Of a stretch of DNA of 64,000 nucleotides, positions 48,441 through 59,708 are shown in pieces; position 1 is the stretch's first letter; each line of letters begins with the position of its first letter. This DNA is from Sipunculus nudus. Taxonomy: Eukaryota; Annelida; Sipuncula; Golfingiida; Sipunculidae. A model generated the notes under the pieces. The model did no database searches. It worked only from the letters and a program-made list of their open reading frames with translations, and had not been told where the DNA came from. The stretch lies in NCBI GenBank assembly GCA_026874595.1, contig CM049318.1, positions 37,969,956-38,033,955 on the forward strand, given 5' to 3'. The position numbers and the translations under genes were made by a program.

Positions 48441-49816
48441 GTAAGGGAGATGGTTTGTGATACAAGTCTATAAACCCCACTTTTACCCATATAAAATTAA
48501 AAATCTGCTGTTGTAAAGGTATAAGGAGAAAATTAAATCTAATTTTGTGATAAAAACACATGGCACTATTAGCATCAAGTGTGAACCTCAAACCTGGGGC
48601 CATTCTCTTGGCCTGACTAACGACATGGTGCTGGAATCTACAGCTCAATAACATAATGACTGAATGAGACAATACATCTCAAGTCAAGATCACATGGTAA
48701 ATATTGCTTGCACCCACTGATTACACTGATTTTGACCATCAAGCTATACTTATTTGTTTTTAATTTCCATGTCAATCACTTTTTTTTGCAAAGTTGTGAG
48801 AGAGGTAAGGTACCAATTTTGCATACCAGTAAAGGGGTTTCATTAACATTTTACTGCTATTATATTACAACTCTGGACTTTATTGCCGAGCATCTTGGGC
48901 CGTGGGTCACTTTTTATGAAGCATCTGGTTCAATCATTTTGTCAGGTTAGAGCTGAAACCAAAGAGCTAGGGTACCAATATGCTCCTGGCACTTGAGCCA
49001 AGCCATGAAATATTCATAGGAATGAATTGGGTTTTATTTACCATGCACAAGGTAAAGCGAAGTTCCAATTCATTTGCACAGATGATTGATTTTATCAGTG
49101 CTGGGTTTCAGCTGCTATGAGTACGCAGGTGCGTACTCATAGCAGCTGAAACCCAGCACTGATAAAATCAATCATCTGTGCAAATGAATTGGAACTTCGC
49201 TTTACCTTGTGCATGGTAAATAAAACCCAATTCATTCCTATGAATATTTCATGGCTTGGCTCAAGTGCCAGGAGCATATTGGTACCCTAGCTCTTTGGTT
49301 TCAGCTCTAACCTGACAAAATGATTGAACCAGATGCTTCATAAAAAGTGACCCACGGCCCAAGATGCTCGGCAATAAAGTCCAGAGTTGTAATATAATAG
49401 CAGTAAAATGTTAATGAAACCCCTTTACTGGTATGCAAAATTGGTACCTTACCTCTCTCACAACTTTGCAAAAAAAAGTGATTGACATGGAAATTAAAAA
49501 CAAATAAGTATAGCTTGATGGTCAAAATCAGTGTAATCAGTGGGTGCAAGCAATATTTACCATGTGATCTTGACTTGAGATGTATTGTCTCATTCAGTCA
49601 TTATGTTATTGAGCTGTAGATTCCAGCACCATGTCGTTAGTCAGGCCAAGAGAATGGCCCCAGGTTTGAGGTTCACACTTGATGCTAATAGTGCCATGTG
49701 TTTTTATCACAAAATTAGATTTAATTTTCTCCTTATACCTTTACAACAGCAGATTTTTAATTTTATATGGGTAAAAGTGGGGTTTATAGACTTGTATCAC
49801 AAACCATCTCCCTTAC

Positions 49817-50107
49817 ACTTTGTCTTTCTGGTCGTTTGGGACTACACAGTCTTGAAGCTTTTCTCAGGCTTTTGGAGAACAAACAGTCCAAGCAGCCAAA
49901 TTAGGCAGCAGAAGGTTATTGATTCTACATTTACCTGCCACCCATTACCAGTAACTGATCACTCCTGGGTGGAGAGAGCTCACCTTGTGGTAAAGACTTG
50001 AGTAAGGAGTCTTTGCACTGAAAGTGTAAGTACAGGATACAAACCCACAACCTTGTGGTAACAAGTCCAACACCCTAACCATTAGTGCATTACTAGGCTC
50101 CACAAGC
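49817..50107 (-). repeat. tRNA-derived SINE-like sequence, right arm
   Basis: Mirror copy of the left-arm sequence. Box A is at 50082-50072 and box B at 50045-50035, read on the minus strand. Confidence 0.55.
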
Positions 50108-50335
50108 ATTATAGGATGTTTTCATGTACAAATGCTAGACATTTCTTGTATTTTGTAATTTTTACATGATTTCCTGGAAAGCAGCTGTGAAGGAATGCAT
50201 TTTCTAAATAAACAGGTGGTCAGAGCTGGTTTTGTCCAGTTACAATAAAGGTATAATATTGTATCATGTATTAGATTCACAAGTGGTAAATACCATGCAG
50301 ACATCTAACTTGAGATATATGGGGTTTAGTTGGTA

Positions 50336-50931
50336 GAATTATCCAGTTACTGACATCCAGGTCATAGTTGGTAGTGACATCCAGGTTTTAGTTGGTACTG
50401 ACATCCAGGTTTGATTTGGTATACTGACATCCAGGTTTGAGTTGGTACTGACATCCAGGTTTTAGTTTGTAATACATCCAGGTTTGAGTTGTTACTTAGA
50501 TCCAGGTTTGAGTTGGTACTGACATCCAGGTTTGATTTGGTATACTGACATCCAGGTTTGAGTAGGTACTGACATCCAGGTTTGAGTTGGTAGTGACATC
50601 CAGGTTTGAGTTGTTACTGACATCCAGGTTTGAGTTGGTACTGAAATCCAGGTTTGATTTGGTACACTGACATCCAGGTTTTAGTTGTTACTGACATCTA
50701 TGTTTTAGTTGGTACTGACATCCAGGTTTTAGTTGGTACTGACATCCAGGTTATAGTTGTTACTGACATCCAGGTTTTAGTTGGTACTGACTTCCAGGTT
50801 TTTGTTGATACTGACATCCAGGTTTTAGTTGATACGGACATCCAGGTTTTAGCTGGTACTGACATCCAGGTTTTAGTTGATACTGATATCCAGGTTTTAG
50901 TTGATACTGACATCCAGGTTTTAGTTTGTAA
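50336..50931 (+). repeat. 24-bp satellite array
   Basis: About 25 copies of a unit such as TTGGTACTGACATCCAGGTTT, with 21-26-bp variants. Because 24 is a multiple of three, both strands stay open (an eight-residue repeat in each frame). Those frames are repeat artefacts. A short inverted part of the array is at 47785-47935, in the left palindrome arm, and one more piece resumes at 52328 after the inserted transposon. Confidence 0.9.
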
Positions 50932-50933
50932 TA

Positions 50934-52327
50934 CAGTGGAACCCCACAATTACGACCACCCTGGGGACTGAGCAAAGTGGTCGTAATTTGGGGGTGGTCG
51001 TATTTGTGAAACTTCGCATATAACACGCTGATATTTAATGTGTATCAGAGTTTATCTATTGCATATCTTTAATGTGAATTATAACAAAATATTTTACTTA
51101 GCAGAGGCGCCTTATTATGAATGTTTTTTTTGTGTGTAGCTGAACATATTTATTCATGATAAAAATTAATATACATGTACACATACGTAGTGACTGATGA
51201 TTAACAAATAATAATACTAAGGCAATACGATTTCAACCTACTGAATGCATATTGAACATAATACGTGGCTGTCATATATTTAGCCTTCCGCTTAAGTATA
51301 AATTCGTGCACTTGAGTTTTCCTGGCGCTAAACTGCTGAGCCATTTGGTGCTGACTGCGCGTGGTGTTGCCGCCTTGATTAACGCCACTTCAGGGGCGGA
51401 TCCAGGATTTAGGAAAAGGGGGGGTCCAACCCAGAGGGACTAATGAAATTCCTAAAAAAAAAGGTCATCAGGTCTGGAAAAGGGGGGGTCCAGGCCGCAA
51501 AATTACGTCTTAAACCCCTTAAAAAAGATTACTTCGGGTGAAAAAGGGGGGGTCCGGACCCCCTGGACCCCCCCTGGATCCGCTTCTGCACTTTATCCTT
51601 CAAGGAGAGCTCTTTCAGAGGCATGGTTGCCTATCAGCAAGCAATTTAAATGCAAACTTAACCAGTAGAGAAATAAACTGACAACGATCTATCAGATCTA
51701 TCTATCTGTGAGGGATTTTCCCCCCATGCAAGCTTTATTTATACATTTTACTGACTGCTCAATACTCAGTGTCAGTAAGGTATGAACACATTTGGAATTA
51801 ACTAGGTTGTTAATTTTACCAATGAGGATCGAACAATATGTGATGAGTTGAAATATTAAGCCTGCAACCCCACACTTAGGGTAGCTGTAATACAGGTGAT
51901 CACTGAGGGGCAATTAGCAACTGACCCCAGGTCAGACCGGCTCATTAAGTAATCAGGCCGATGGTTACCCTCTTTGATCTATAACCTACACCTCAACGAG
52001 TCTCAGCGAAGACACTGAGTCGGGAAGATATGCGGGACCAGATTAACACTCGGGTTAAGAAACCTTGTTACCCGCTTTGATCTTTCGTTAAGGCGCCTGT
52101 GACAAGACGCAGCCATTGACTCGTGACAAATGTTGTTTCAGTACTTCTCGGCGGTGGTCGCATTAGCGGGGTCGCATTAGCGCTGGGGCCAGGAAATCTG
52201 GTCGTAATTCTGAATTCAGGGGTGGTCGTAATTGTGAGTAATTTTTTTACATAAATAAACTTTAAAAAATTCGGGACCAAGCAAAATGGTCGTAATTGTG
52301 GGGTGGTCGCAAGGCGGGGTTCCACTG
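50934..52327. mobile_element. Tigger-type non-autonomous transposon inside the satellite
   Basis: Both ends read CAGTGGAACCCC. The left continues ACAATTACGACCACCC; the reverse complement of the right continues GCCTTGCGACCACCCC, then a second ACAATTACGACCA. TA lies on both sides (50932-50933 and 52328-52329), and joining the flanks restores a satellite unit also found at 50463-50490. A GGATCC-type MITE sits inside. I see no transposase. Confidence 0.9.
51391..51588 (+). mobile_element. GGATCC-type MITE nested in the Tigger-type element
   Basis: It runs from 'aggggcggatccaggattt' to 'cccctggatccgcttctg'. It is closely similar to 14036-14233, with only scattered substitutions and small length changes in the G/A runs. 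Confidence 0.8.
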
Positions 52328-52624
52328 TACATCCAGGTTTTAGTTGTTACTGCAGAAGGACTGCAGTGTAAAACTGCTGTATGATGAGTGTATCTGTGTG
52401 AAAATTTTTGAAATGTTTACAAGAAATGAATCACTCAGTGTTTGATATAGCTGGGAAAAACAAATCAAAGTTTAAATACTGGAGGACATTGCCAGTAAAG
52501 CCATGTAGATCTACAGCAATAGGTTCACCACAGTAGCAGCAGAAAACTCAGAGAAAGAGGAATCATGTGGCAACAAAGATGGTAAATGATAGTGGAACTA
52601 GAAATCTGCTTTCTAAGGAATGCA

Positions 52625-52925
52625 AGCCTCCACCATGTATGGGGGTGGTCCCTATTGTGAGATGCATTCAGATATTTCCATTCCAGTATTCGGTCCATAT
52701 TGCCAGGTTTATTCATGCATAAGTGATTCATCATTTGTGAATATTCCTTGGGGGTATTCCTGAAACTGCTTTGTGTGTTGGATCCACACCAAAATCTAAT
52801 CTTTTCTCTCCTATCCCTGAAATGCCCTGAAAATTTCATGAGATTCTGTTCATGATTTAGTGAGATGATTGTGAGAATTATGTTGCAAACAAACACACAC
52901 AATTTAACACGTATCCATACACAAA
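52625..52925 (+). repeat. RTE-like retrotransposon tail, plus copy 2
   Basis: 'gcaagcctccaccatgta', 'ttggatccacaccaaaatc', 'gaaaatttcatgagattctg' and 'gttgcaaacaaacacac' occur in order. The 174-codon minus frame over 52525-53049 is an antisense reading of this repeat. Confidence 0.6.
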
Positions 52926-55900
52926 TATCCAAAAATGGGGAGATAGTTGCATAGAATTGTGGACAGCCTGGTATGTCTGCGCTTGCACCATGCAGTGATG
53001 AAACTTGGCTTTGATTTGGGATTTCCATGTTAACTTTCCAATTTCTCATTCATTGAATAGTTTGGTGGTACAGTGTGTATGTTATTTACCCCACACTAAG
53101 CTCGTATGCACTTGAGATCTGAAAGTTGACACGGCATATTTACTCCTAGGTTAACTTGACATCAACACAAAAGAGATCAATCCAATACAACTCACTAGGA
53201 CACCAGAGGAATCAAAAGGGCATGGTTTTGTTTGAGACTTTCTCATCATCTTATATTGTAACGCATGTTGATTGTTTTCAGCTTTTTGCACATTTGGGAC
53301 CAAAACCATTATTGCTGCCAGTTCAAGATGATTTCCTAAATGAAACTCTTGTTTCAAAATATTTGCAGAAAAAAAATCTACATCAAGTTTTAATAGGATG
53401 ATAACTTGAGAAATAAAATCTGCTCTGCACCCTGACTATCACAGTCTCATAAGTTTTAGTAATTCAGGCAAATTCTTTCTTGCACCCTGTAAACCATAAT
53501 TATATCCCCAGGTCCCTTTACCATTACGGGACTGGCATTGTAGTGCTTTGGCTTCTTCATGACTGACTCTGAAAGGATATCGGCAAGTGGCCAGTGGGGC
53601 TTCTATAGTTAGCCATGGTGTACCATTAAGACTTTGCAGTGCTTCTATAACAGGGAAGCCATTTATTGTGAAAGAATCTTGAAGGAAGGGCTTGAGGAGT
53701 TTCCAGGGTCAGAAAGTGAAGACACCCTAGAGCTCGTTTAATTAGCCCTGAAACAGGAAACATCACCAAAATGCCACTGAATCAGAAAAGAGCTTTGTAT
53801 AATCTATTGACACTCTAACTATGACGGAAGGACCTCATGTGTTGTTAGTTACATTGTTGCATTGTTAGTCCCATTGATCACGAAGAACATTTGATACTAC
53901 GAACATGAACAAAGGTTTCACTACCTTCCCTTGCATATGGGATTAGGTGTCATGCATTGATTTTCAGTTTTGGTTACAAGGATGGTGCTATTCCTTTGTA
54001 TAAGGCTTGGTTCATTGATTACCATATTTAGTTACATTGTTTAATGAGGGTTGTACTACTAGTGTGCAATAGTATTGTACACTGTATTGGCTTCATGTAT
54101 ACCCCAATGACCAGGATCAGAATCCACCATAGAGATTGTAGTCAGCTTTTCAGTTCTTGATGTTGTATCCAGATTTAACCCTCGAGTATATCTTTGCCAA
54201 AAGACCCAAAAATCAGATAGTACCAATTCTCCCCCCCCCCCCCCCCACCCCCAGGTGTCAGTGTGCACTCAGTGTTGCTGTGATACTGGTTCAGAATCCC
54301 AGTACAGGCTATACCAGTTCAGGATACATTAGAGTCAACTTTGTGCCCTTACCTGGTGGTTCAACATCAGTGAAAATTTTGTTTAAAATGGAACATGATA
54401 CTAGGCATATAAATGTTTCCAGATTTGCATGCAAAACAGTTGACAAAGAATTAGAAAAATGGTGTTAGATTAATACAGATTTGTGCATTCACATTATGGG
54501 CAAAAGGCTAGGTTTTACTTTCTGGGTGGTACTTCTGTGCATGTGGCATGAAGCCACAAAGCAAAGGGTGTACATTTCACACACTGAGCAACTTGCAGAC
54601 ATCTACAGTCATGCTCCTGTGGTAGCTAGCTAAAGGTTATTAACACATGCCAAAACATTTTGAAACCACTGTGGCACCTAACCAGATCTTTACCAAATGC
54701 TTTTAATCATGTGTAACCGGTTGCACAAAATGTTTTGAACCACTATTGATATAGTCTGCTTTTTCCCATATCATTAAAGGTAACCACTTGCTTCAGAATC
54801 CTTGAAAATCTTGGAAACATTTGTATGTATTTTCCAGTACTTACTGGGTAGCGATTGGTTGGTCGCTGGTGTGGTAAAGGATGCTATAAAAAAAATCTTG
54901 AAAGTAAAAATTTGTATAGATGAAGAAAATTGAAAATAACTCAAATTAAATCCCAAATTTTGTATGAACTCTAATACAATGTTAACATAGCAGATGGGCT
55001 TAAAAACAAGGCTAAGCAGACAGATAAATTAATTTGTCATCCCCCCCCCACCACTAAAATTTGCTTCCTTTCCAAAACCAAATCTTGCAAATCAAATGTT
55101 TTACCAACCTAATACTATAAATAGCAAACCCTGCTGGCTGATGATTTAAAGAAATATTTTGTGGAATATAAACATTGTTAAAATTCAGACAAGCCTCATT
55201 GTAACAGAAAATTGACCATTTTTCTTTCATTAATCTGTGTGTGCCAAGTTTAATCAATCAGAAAAGCATATAGACTATAAATGAGGTGTTGGTATGGCTG
55301 CTTCATGCTTAATTGAAAACTTTGGGTATGGAAGTGTTATTCTTGCTTAGTGGTAAGTAGTTTCATAATAAACACAGTCTGAAAAATGCCCCCCCCCCCT
55401 ACCCAAGCTGTGTATTGTTTGGCAAATAAACGGACTGTAAGTAATCTGAGCCTTAGAGATCACACCCCACTGTCCACAGCCAGTTGGGATATCTGTTAAC
55501 ATATGGCACATGTTTTATCAACAGATTAGAGACATATAATACCAGCAGTGCATCTTGTATATTCCAAGCACATGGCTTCCTCAGCTGTAACATTGCATCA
55601 AATAACGAATGCTTTGAATTGAAACCAGTCAATAATAAAGTCAGGCATAATCCATCACTTTAAGTTATTGCTTTTACAATAATTTCTGTTTTGACCTCCA
55701 AGGGGGCATAACCACACTGGTCATATCCATATGAGCACAGTTTTAAATATATGAGCTATGGCCTTACAAGTAATTTTACCTGGAGGTACCTTTTGGCAAG
55801 TCATCCTTCTAGTTCTACAATCTGTTAATAATCACCTTTGCTTCTCTGAGTTTTGGGTCATAAGCATCAGTTCTAAGATTAAAATTAGCAGTTACTATAT

Positions 55901-58726
55901 TCAAATCTGACACATATCAAAACTGATCATCTTATATCTAACCTAGATATTGCATAAAATTTAAGTATTTCTCTTGAACATCTGTATGTAGTATTTATTG
56001 TTTGTTCACATACTTTTGACTACATACTTTTGAATAGGCATGTCGGTCAGGTATATTTTATTTCCAACTGAAAGTATGAAACATAACCTCTGTCAGGCTC
56101 GATCCTGGTCAAAGTTTGGTGAGCATTAGGTAATATATGTAAAAATCATTTGCATTACTATGATAAATAAAATACCCTGATTTCTCGGATGGTAAAGTCT
56201 CATTTGAACAAAAGCACATATCATGGTGACCCAGATTTCCTCCATAATTTAATTGATTATTCCTTTAGTTTTATCCTACAGCTCCACAAATTGTTTATCA
56301 GCTGATTGAGTAAAAATGGTAACATCCAAACCACCCAACATAGTAACCAACCACCAAGACAAAAACACTTTTACCTCTATATACCTCTATGTTATTATTG
56401 ATGATGGTGTCACTCAACCTTTACCATGCAACTCCTCTGCAATCAGGCGCCGGTTGTTGGTCTTGAAATGTTGGAAATGATGCCAAGTCTGTCCATATTT
56501 TCCAATAAATCCTTTGAAATTTGACATTATTTCATGAAGCTGCTATCATAGCACCATCTGTTAGAAATTATGCTAGTGTATCCAGCTGTATCTGCTCATT
56601 GGAAATCAAGGCAGGTTAAAATTTCACCAAAGGAAAACCCTCAATCACTGAAAGAATTTGTGAGGACCTGTCTCAATACAAGTATGGGTAACATGCTGGT
56701 GGATTTTAATTTAATTTTGTTATCAGTAAAAAGATGGAATGTAATTGTTTGGTTGTTTATTAAAGTCTTTTGCCTTAAGGTTAAATGAAATATCATTGAA
56801 GCTCCATGACAAAGGCATGATAGCAAGCTCATTGGTAGTTATCCATCAGTGACACAGAACTGAGGGTGTATTGATCAGGTATGGAGCCATTTCCTGTGGT
56901 GTACCATATGTTATTGTCCTCCTGTCATAAGCTCAGGTCCTGGAAAATGTAAACAGATGACAAACATGCGGGGACATGAGCTTGTGTCCCGAATCATCGG
57001 CAAACACTAGGCACAATATATAGGGAATCCTAATGCTAGATTAGTGGAATGTCATGGGAAACCGAGATATATTACCTATTGATATGACACATGTCAGATT
57101 CCTACTGAGCTGATCTAATCACCAACAGAAACGCAACAGTGGTCAGCGTTTGAGATATTGATTTCTGTAAGTTTCGCAAGCTTAGATGTTAAAAACTGGT
57201 GCTCTATTAGGTTTCTGTTTTAAAACAAGTTTTTGGTTGTAGACATTTTGACTGATGTCTGGTGGTTATTTTGATGAAAGTTTTTGTTAATAAAAATCCG
57301 GATACTGTAATTTCAGGAAAACATTATGTTACAATCAGAAAATTTGAAGTCATGAGTAACATAGCAGTTTTAAATTTCATTATAAAAAATGAACATATAT
57401 TGTTGATAATTGACATACAATAAGTTATTATACATTTTTTCCTGGCTTAAAGAAAATCACATTCCGGAGAGTATCACTTTTCTTAAAACTGTTTTCTTAA
57501 TTTTCATGTCACTAATATATAGACTTGATGTCAGATAGTCAGATGTGATATTAATATTTTTCTTCAGTATCATTTTCAGGGATCTGTATAGAAATTGCTT
57601 GATCCAGGAATGTCAGGATGCAGAATATAACAGAAGAAAAAAATAGTTTTTACAAGTTCCGTAAATTTATCAGCAAATGACATTTTTCTTTTATAATAAC
57701 TGACTCATAATTTGTCTAATATCTTGTTTCTGTTTCCCCTTCTTCATGATTCGAAGCTTTATTGTTTCTAATGCTTCCTTGACATCAGATTAATAAAATT
57801 TCCTCAAAAAAGGCAAAAGAAGAAAGAAGAAGAGGTTTTGTATATATAAATATTATGTCTTATATTATTTGCTCCGTGCAAGAAAATTGTCTATTGATAT
57901 GTTAGATGACCTTTTGCATCTGAAGTCTTGCCATTTTTTGTCATGCCATTTTTGCCTGAAGAACCTATTTTTGTCTCATATCATCTTGTTCATGTGATAT
58001 TGTCATTTCTATGAAAAAGCCAGCTACCATGTATTATAGACTGGTATTTCAAGCTTTTACCAAGAGTATTGAACGACTGGTGTATAGATATATTTATGTT
58101 TCGATGCAAGCTCTCATGAAAGAATATTTACAGACTTGTGTCATCTCTTTATCATACAGAATTGCATAAAATATACTGTTTCATAACTTTCTCTGTAAGA
58201 AATTGTTCAGGTTAAAGTATAGTTACTTTTAAAGTGCAGTCTCCTGTTAAATGTTAATAACATATATTAGTTCATACATTGCAATCTAGGGGCACTGACC
58301 TTGTACTATAGGGTCACATGCTTGTCATATGCTTGTGATAGTCTGTCCCCAACCTGAACTACCTGTACTGGGTGTGTGTTCTCCTACAACAGTCTTGTTA
58401 ACTTGGTCACCACCCAAGCTGAAGTACTTGCAAATATTATAACCCTTTGCAGGATTGGAGGCCGAAAGCACTGACCTTAATGTTACCATAGAGCTGGCTG
58501 TAAACACATATCTCTGTAGGCTTTTACTTTATACTGATAGGGCCTACTTAGAGTCATGAGGCAAGTCTTACAGAAAACTGCACTGCAGTGGCCATGCATC
58601 AAATTAATTAAATTTTGGATTTTACATAGACACTTTCACTCTTTCTTGTTCAAAATAGACTACAGAAAGTCACACTCTCACTGTCCAGATTAATTTTGCA
58701 TTTTTACACATTTAAACATGGATTTA
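52926..58726. other. long non-coding stretch, no gene seen
   Basis: Poly-C tracts lie at about 54231-54246, 55042-55049 and 55389-55398. No coding exon, RNA gene or recognisable transposon end was found. Confidence 0.4.
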
Positions 58727-59708
58727 CAGTCAAGCCCGCTTATTGTCATGTCGGTGGTGCATGCATAAATTATGATAATAACCAGGATGTGACATTATGC
58801 GGGCTTCAACATCGATGTCCTTTTGAGTCATAGAAGAAGCCTTATGTCTCAAATGACATTAAATAAATCATCATCAAAAAGGAAACAGAAATGTTTATGA
58901 ATATTTTTATTGCACAACGGCATATCAAATTACGTTTAAGCGCACTTGACAATTTATTTCCTGTAAGTTTTGTGCCACATGGCGCAATAATTGACAAAAA
59001 TCCGACTTGCTAACAGAAAAACACGTAGCATCTGGGTCATAAGGTCAAATGTCTGGACATGTGCGGTAAGGTTATAACGTTATGCGTAGGCTAACAATTT
59101 TACTAAATAATTATTTCCCGACTTTTGCAGCTTATTTTCAGGTATCTTATTAATGACTCAAACTTCCATGAACGTCTTTATAAAAGGACTGTGGGGGGAG
59201 CGGGCATGCCATTGTGAACTTTCTGAAGTTTCGCCTCGATTGAGGTTTTAGACCGAGTATCTCCTCCAGTGCTCACACAACCTCTAGCTTTTCGTGGACC
59301 CTTAAAGGGGATGATTTTCAGTCGCAAGCAACGTTTAGAGCTCGTGCTTCATATCATCTTGGCGAAAATTCACCGAGATGTAGACCACGACCTTGCAAAG
59401 GCCAGGAGTTCATTATGTATGACATGTGATCGCAAACATCGCCCTTGTTAATGTACAAATAAATGCAATGATCTGGATTACCGTGGTATCTTAAGACGTT
59501 AATTAGCTAAGTTATGGGGACTGACCTGCATGCATCACTGCACTTGCCTGTCACACACAGGTGGGAGATGAGATCGTTTGATACGCCTGACCGATTACAG
59601 GCTCTTGGCCTCATTGATCGCCGTGTCGGCGTCTGATGTGATATAATCTGCTATCTGGTATCACTGCCATGGGTTCCAAGCATGACAATAAAGGGGATTA
59701 TGACAATA
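58727..59708. mobile_element. probable third Tigger-like element
   Basis: The left end after TA reads CAGTCAAGCCCGCTTATTGT. The right side has CATGACAATAAAGGGGATTA, an imperfect reverse complement, ending near TA at 59707. An inner 'gacattatgcgggctt' repeats the terminal motif. The interior is CpG-rich relative to its surroundings, like the element at 3833-5047. The right boundary is approximate. Confidence 0.6.
59311..59451 (+). CDS. small open frame of unknown origin inside the Tigger-like element
   Basis: 46 codons from ATG at 59311, opening MIFSRKQRLELVLHIILAKI and ending TCDRKHRPC, then TAA. A TATAAAAGG box lies at 59179-59187 and AATAAA at 59458-59463, spaced as in a small intronless transcript. 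No family is recognised. It is likely a fossil of transposon coding DNA or chance; a real short gene is possible. Confidence 0.2.
   Translation: MIFSRKQRLELVLHIILAKIHRDVDHDLAKARSSLCMTCDRKHRPC

Larger units (their letters stand above)
47785..50472. repeat. perfect inverted repeat (palindrome), 1,343-bp arms, 2-nt spacer
   Basis: The left arm is 47785-49127 and the right arm 49130-50472. The unpaired centre is GG at 49128-49129. Position x pairs with 98257-x without a gap, and I saw no mismatch comparing the arms by eye and through identical translations. The outer 150 bp of each arm is 24-bp satellite; the inner part is unique DNA plus a SINE-like head. Pairing breaks at 47784/50473. Paired frames inside it are mirror copies, with no sign of being genes. 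Confidence 0.95.

Noticed and set aside
48256-50001. Four long frames in mirrored pairs (138 and 80 codons)
   Set aside because: They are the two arms of the palindrome read on opposite strands. The content includes SINE-like DNA and shows no domain or codon bias.
50654-51026. Three frames with eight-residue repeats on both strands
   Set aside because: They are translations of the 24-bp satellite, open because the period is a multiple of three.
52525-53049. 174-codon minus-strand frame, the longest in the window
   Set aside because: It runs antisense through the RTE-like tail at 52625-52925, whose landmarks also occur at two other places. It has no splice sites or motifs of its own.
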